Shown here piece by piece: positions 6,070-8,297 of a stretch of DNA of 8,297 nucleotides. Location: positions 1-8,297 of the forward strand of contig CALDQF010000190.1 in NCBI GenBank assembly GCA_937911845.1, in the 5' to 3' direction. This DNA comes from an uncultured Phycisphaera sp. Its GTDB lineage: Bacteria; Planctomycetota; Phycisphaerae; Phycisphaerales; SM1A02. A program made the position numbers and the translations under genes. The notes below the pieces were generated by a model. The model saw only the letters and a program-made list of their open reading frames with translations, did not search any database and was not told the origin of the DNA. Position 1 is the first letter of the stretch. Every line of letters begins with the position of its first letter.

Positions 6070-7491
6070 TCAGCCCCAGGCCGCCAATATGGCCACCAGA
6101 TCGTTGAACTCCACGGCGCCTGAAGCGTCCAGATCCTCGACACAATCATCGCACGGTCCAAAGGCCGACAGCAACCGGATAAGGTCGGGGAAATCCACCG
6201 TGCCGGAACCATCGAGATCCTCGGGGCAGTTGGTGCCGCAGGCGGTTTCGCACACCGTTCCGTCCCCAGCGTATTGACCTCCCACGACGCCGCAATTCGC
6301 GTTTGTCAGGATCAGGCACGCCCCGGTGGCAGGCACACAGCAGGCGCCTTCGGGGTCGGGACAGTTCGTGCTCGCGCAGTCGGTGCCATTGCCTTGGAAG
6401 ACGCCGCCGGCCGTGGTGCAATCTTCAGGTGTCGTGGGTTCAACGCAGGTGCCATCGTCCAAACAGCATGCGCCTTCGGGGAAGCAGACCGTGGTACTGC
6501 ACGTGGTGCCGGGGCCAGAGAACGTTCCGCCCACCAGTCCGCAGTCGGTTGCAGGCAAACTCAAACAACCTCCGGTGGACGGAATGCAGCAAGCGCCGCC
6601 CGCGTTGCAGTCGGTATCGGTGCACAAGGTGCCCACGCCTTGCCACGTCCCGCCTGTGTTCAGACAGTCGTTCGAAGTTTCCAAACCGCACGTGCCGTTG
6701 GGAAGGCAGCACGCGCCAAGGGTTTGGTTGCAAGACAAGCTGGTCCAGGTGGCCCGCATCACCCAATCGCCTGAGGGACGGCACAAGACGTTGAGGTCGC
6801 CAAAAGTCGACCAGCCGCCGTTGGGGGGGCAACCCAAGAAACCACAATTCACCCCAAAGAGCCAATTTTGGCTCGGTGCCTGCAGACCGCCAACATCGGT
6901 GGTGGGAAAAGCGTTTTGAGTGGACGGGGGCGCGACCAAGCATGGATTGCTGGTTTGGTTGTTGTGCTGGTCAATGCGATATCCAATGCTGAACGTGGCG
7001 TCGCCACTGTCGTTGATGATGATCTGTTCGGGGTCATCCGGGTCCACCAAGACTTGCACATTTACCCCATTGGTGCCGGGTTGCAGCACGACGTGGGGCA
7101 GCAACTCACCGTCGCTGGAATACTGGGCCACCACATTTCCGCTGGCCGGGGTTCCCGACCATACGAAGAAGGTCCATTCTGTGGTCGTGGTTACGTTGGC
7201 ATTGCTGGTCGCAAAGACCATCTCGGCCACATCGAGCCGAATGGGAAAGACCGCGGGGTCCAGCGTCCAACTGGCCGCCGCCACTTCTTGTTCGGCGAAG
7301 CCGGCCTGAACGGTGTACTGCCCACCCCCAAAGTCAGCATCGGTGTGGGCCGACACTTCGGAAGGGCATGAGCCAGCCAGCGCTATGGGGCGAACCGAAC
7401 CGGTAATCCCAACATTAGAAATGCCTATCCGTTGTTCTTCGGCACCAAGTGGCCGTTCCAGAACACACAGCAGCAGAGAGGTCAAAATCAT
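6070..7491 (-). CDS. Secreted cysteine-rich repeat protein with C-terminal GC-type dockerin-like tail
   Basis: The product is a 473-residue exported protein. MILTSLLLCVLERPLGA is a likely short signal peptide. Residues ~20-255 are a beta-rich, Asn/Thr-rich domain that I do not recognise, with few Cys until its end. Residues 259-418 hold four repeats, each with six cysteines starting GACC. Residues 422-473 hold two dockerin-like calcium-loop repeats (CPEDLDGSGTVDFPDLIRLL and CVEDLDASGAVEFNDLVAIL), ending in AAWG. This tail is typical of the many Phycisphaerae surface proteins annotated as 'GC-type dockerin domain-anchored' and probably serves for attachment or sorting at the cell surface. The ATG at 7491 is chosen because AGAAGGA lies 7 bases upstream. 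An in-frame GTG at 7518 would add nine residues that include the only Lys/Arg of the n-region, so it stays possible. Binding partner and function are unknown. Confidence 0.88.
   Translation of the reverse strand: MILTSLLLCVLERPLGAEEQRIGISNVGITGSVRPIALAGSCPSEVSAHTDADFGGGQYTVQAGFAEQEVAAASWTLDPAVFPIRLDVAEMVFATSNANVTTTTEWTFFVWSGTPASGNVVAQYSSDGELLPHVVLQPGTNGVNVQVLVDPDDPEQIIINDSGDATFSIGYRIDQHNNQTSNPCLVAPPSTQNAFPTTDVGGLQAPSQNWLFGVNCGFLGCPPNGGWSTFGDLNVLCRPSGDWVMRATWTSLSCNQTLGACCLPNGTCGLETSNDCLNTGGTWQGVGTLCTDTDCNAGGACCIPSTGGCLSLPATDCGLVGGTFSGPGTTCSTTVCFPEGACCLDDGTCVEPTTPEDCTTAGGVFQGNGTDCASTNCPDPEGACCVPATGACLILTNANCGVVGGQYAGDGTVCETACGTNCPEDLDGSGTVDFPDLIRLLSAFGPCDDCVEDLDASGAVEFNDLVAILAAWG
6238..6717 (-). 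repeat. Four six-cysteine GACC repeats within the dockerin protein
   Basis: The repeats lie at 6607-6717, 6484-6597, 6361-6474 and 6238-6348, in coding order R1 to R4, each 37-38 residues. The shared pattern is GACC, then one Cys 6-7 residues later, a Cys before a GG pair, G-x-GT-x-C, and a final Cys 4-5 residues on. Six cysteines per repeat suggest three disulfides. R1 and R3 share LxxGTC and a (W/F)QG motif. R2 and R4 share P-x-T-G-x-CL and CG(L/V)VGG. The array therefore looks like a duplicated two-repeat unit (A-B-A-B). Confidence 0.9.
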
Positions 7492-7498
7492 GCGGATT

Positions 7499-7505
7499 TC
7501 CTTCT
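7499..7505 (-). promoter_or_regulatory. Ribosome binding site of the dockerin protein gene
   Basis: On the minus strand AGAAGGA stands 7 bases before the ATG at 7491. It is the strongest Shine-Dalgarno sequence in the window. It lies inside the nine-codon extension that the GTG at 7518 would add, so it favours the ATG. Confidence 0.75.
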
Positions 7506-7510
7506 CATTG

Positions 7511-7538
7511 AGTATCACCTCTGCCGCTTCTCAAACAA
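7511..7538 (-). promoter_or_regulatory. Weak candidate promoter for the dockerin protein gene
   Basis: On the minus strand TTGTTT (7533-7538) and GATACT (7511-7516) are separated by 16 bases, matching the -35 and -10 consensus at three and four of six positions. Transcription would then start near 7504, just upstream of the ribosome binding site, and would exclude the GTG start at 7518. The position, between an upstream terminator and this start codon, is sensible, but the match is weak. Confidence 0.22.
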
Positions 7539-7565
7539 GTTCTCAGGCGATCAATTTCAGCTTCA

Positions 7566-7606
7566 ACCCAAAAAAGAACCCGTCCCACAGTCTGTGGGAC
7601 GGGTTT
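7566..7606 (-). terminator. Strong rho-independent terminator after the lipoprotein gene
   Basis: A perfect inverted repeat (7577-7589 with 7593-7605) gives a GC-rich 13-base-pair stem with a three-base loop, or 12 pairs with five. On the minus strand it is followed by CTTTTTTGGG. The T-run lies only on that side, so it ends transcripts coming from the lipoprotein gene (stop at 7659) and separates them from the dockerin gene. Confidence 0.9.
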
Positions 7607-7658
7607 CGTGATTTGGGGTCCCCGCTTATGGAAAGCAGGGAAGCCAAAAGTTCTGCGA

Positions 7659-7850
7659 TTACTGGCCGTCGTTGGACTCCTTGGGGGCGCCCAACTGGGA
7701 GCCAGGGGCGGCCCGGGTTTTGCCGGTTTCGCGTCGCTTCATCTTTTCTTGGTCCTCAGCGCTGCTGAAATCGCCATCGGATTCGGCTCCACAGCCGGCA
7801 AAGGCAACCAGAAGGCAGAGGGCGGTCAAACGTCGGATCATTTCGGTCAT
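7659..7850 (-). CDS. Small predicted lipoprotein, function unknown
   Basis: The 63-residue product starts MTEMIRRLTALCLLVAFAGC, a type II (lipoprotein) signal peptide with two Arg, a hydrophobic core and a lipobox ending AGC at Cys20. Phe at -3 of the lipobox is less usual than Leu. The mature part of 44 residues is very polar and charged (acidic first, then KMKRRETGKTR, then a Gly/Pro/Ser-rich end), with no predicted fold; it is probably disordered. I chose the ATG at 7850, with GGAG 9 bases upstream; ATG at 7841 is a second option. The frame stays open upstream to 8066, but that part overlaps the reductase gene and does not look coding. A strong terminator follows 53 bases after the stop, so it is likely a single gene or the last of its transcript. 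I do not recognise a family. Confidence 0.72.
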   Translation of the reverse strand: MTEMIRRLTALCLLVAFAGCGAESDGDFSSAEDQEKMKRRETGKTRAAPGSQLGAPKESNDGQ

Positions 7851-7859
7851 GGTTTTGGT

Positions 7860-7865
7860 CTCCAA
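7860..7865 (-). promoter_or_regulatory. Ribosome binding site of the small lipoprotein gene
   Basis: On the minus strand TTGGAG lies 9 bases before the ATG at 7850. The spacing is slightly long but usable, and it supports this ATG over the second one nine bases downstream. No convincing promoter was seen in the remaining gap up to 8004. Confidence 0.45.
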
Positions 7866-8004
7866 GTGAAGCCTGAATCCTACCCGCTTGGTGCATGTCC
7901 GAGGCAAAAGACGGCCAGATCGGAGGGTTGAATGAAACTTGACATCCCCTGAGGCATTGGACCCGATTCGAGGGCCCCTGCGCGGGCTGAAGCCTTTAGA
8001 GGGT

Positions 8005-8297
8005 TCAGTACACCTCGAGTTTGGTCCGGGCACCAGGGCGCACGAACCGTTTAATGCGAGCGGCATCCCATTCGCTTGGATCCATGGCCGCGGTTTCTTC
8101 GTCGCGGATCTTCAGGAACTGTTCGGTCAAGCCACGTTGCGCGAGCAGTCGGAAGACGCCCACTTGCATCCCCGCCAGACCACAGGCGTACACCATGGCA
8201 TTGGGATCGGTGAATCGTGATTCCAGTTCAGACCATTCCCGTTCCAAGCGATCGTGGACATAGGGGCCTCGGTCGGGGTGATGGTTCTCCGGGCTGA
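8005..8297 (-). CDS. Plant-type ferredoxin-NADP reductase, C-terminal part (partial)
   Basis: The frame is open to the right edge of the window and ends at TGA (8005-8007), giving 96 visible residues. They match the end of plant-type ferredoxin-NADP(+) reductases: a YVHDRLEREWSELESRF helix, then VYACGLAGMQVGVFRLL (the conserved CGL-x-GM motif of the NADP-binding domain, with its active-site Cys), and a C-terminal EVY whose final Tyr stacks on the FAD isoalloxazine ring in this family. The enzyme is a soluble cytoplasmic FAD protein that moves electrons between ferredoxin or flavodoxin and NADP(H). The stretch between the CGL motif and the C-terminus (about 60 residues) has an insertion-like region (RDEETAAMDPSEWDAARIKR) and is longer than in plant enzymes as I recall them. 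The FAD-binding domain lies outside the window. A related reductase such as BoxA is a less likely alternative. Confidence 0.82.
   Translation of the reverse strand, partial: SPENHHPDRGPYVHDRLEREWSELESRFTDPNAMVYACGLAGMQVGVFRLLAQRGLTEQFLKIRDEETAAMDPSEWDAARIKRFVRPGARTKLEVY

Noticed and set aside
5970..6212. An 81-codon N-terminal extension of the DUF1476 frame
   Set aside because: It overlaps the dockerin gene end, has no DUF1476 similarity, and the ATG at 5969 has its own ribosome binding site.
7939..7944. A perfect TTGACA on the + strand
   Set aside because: No -10 box lies at 16-18 bases and no + strand gene follows.
7987..8008. An inverted repeat (CTGAA...TTCAG) at the reductase stop codon, considered as a terminator
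   Set aside because: The stem is only seven base pairs with a mismatch, and no T-run follows on the minus strand.
7851..8066. A 72-codon N-terminal extension of the lipoprotein frame
   Set aside because: It would bury the lipoprotein signal peptide inside the protein and overlaps the reductase gene.

Overview
The window looks like part of a planctomycete chromosome, most likely from the Phycisphaerae. Three features point there. One is a secreted protein with GACC-type cysteine-rich repeats and a C-terminal 'GC-type' dockerin-like tail. The second is a secreted DUF1080-DUF6797-beta-propeller fusion. The third is a five-heme cytochrome c of the planctomycete/verrucomicrobial kind. This assignment rests on remembered family distributions, not on a search. 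There is no sign of phage, insertion sequences, CRISPR or tRNA/rRNA genes.

Layout. At the left edge, on the + strand, are the last codons of one gene and then a complete small membrane-protein gene (134-634). Both end in a similar (V/L)P(D/N)WVY motif, so they may be tandem paralogs. A plausible rho-independent terminator (666-704) closes this pair. Everything else lies on the minus strand and is read from right to left: a plant-type ferredoxin-NADP reductase (only its C-terminus is in the window), a 63-residue lipoprotein ending at a strong terminator (7566-7606), a 473-residue cysteine-rich dockerin protein, and a compact three-gene operon (703-5969).

The operon is the most interesting part. 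Its first gene encodes a 112-residue protein of the DUF1476 family, the family of the F1-ATPase zeta inhibitor subunit known from Alphaproteobacteria. Its stop overlaps the start of the second gene by an ATGA. The second gene encodes a 976-residue secreted protein with a DUF1080 (3-keto-disaccharide hydrolase-like) domain, a DUF6797 domain and a sugar-dehydrogenase-like beta-propeller. The third gene starts 6 bases after that stop, in the same reading frame, and encodes a five-heme cytochrome c with a PA14-like N-terminal domain and an acidic DDEY-repeat tail.

How they might work together (inference): the propeller protein and the cytochrome would form an extracytoplasmic oxidation module acting on a sugar or polysaccharide-derived substrate and passing electrons to the respiratory chain. 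The DUF1476 protein would act in the cytoplasm, possibly on ATP synthase. No gene-free stretch exceeds 170 bases. The gaps hold the features listed, and the 100-base gap at 5970-6069 holds only the DUF1476 ribosome binding site.
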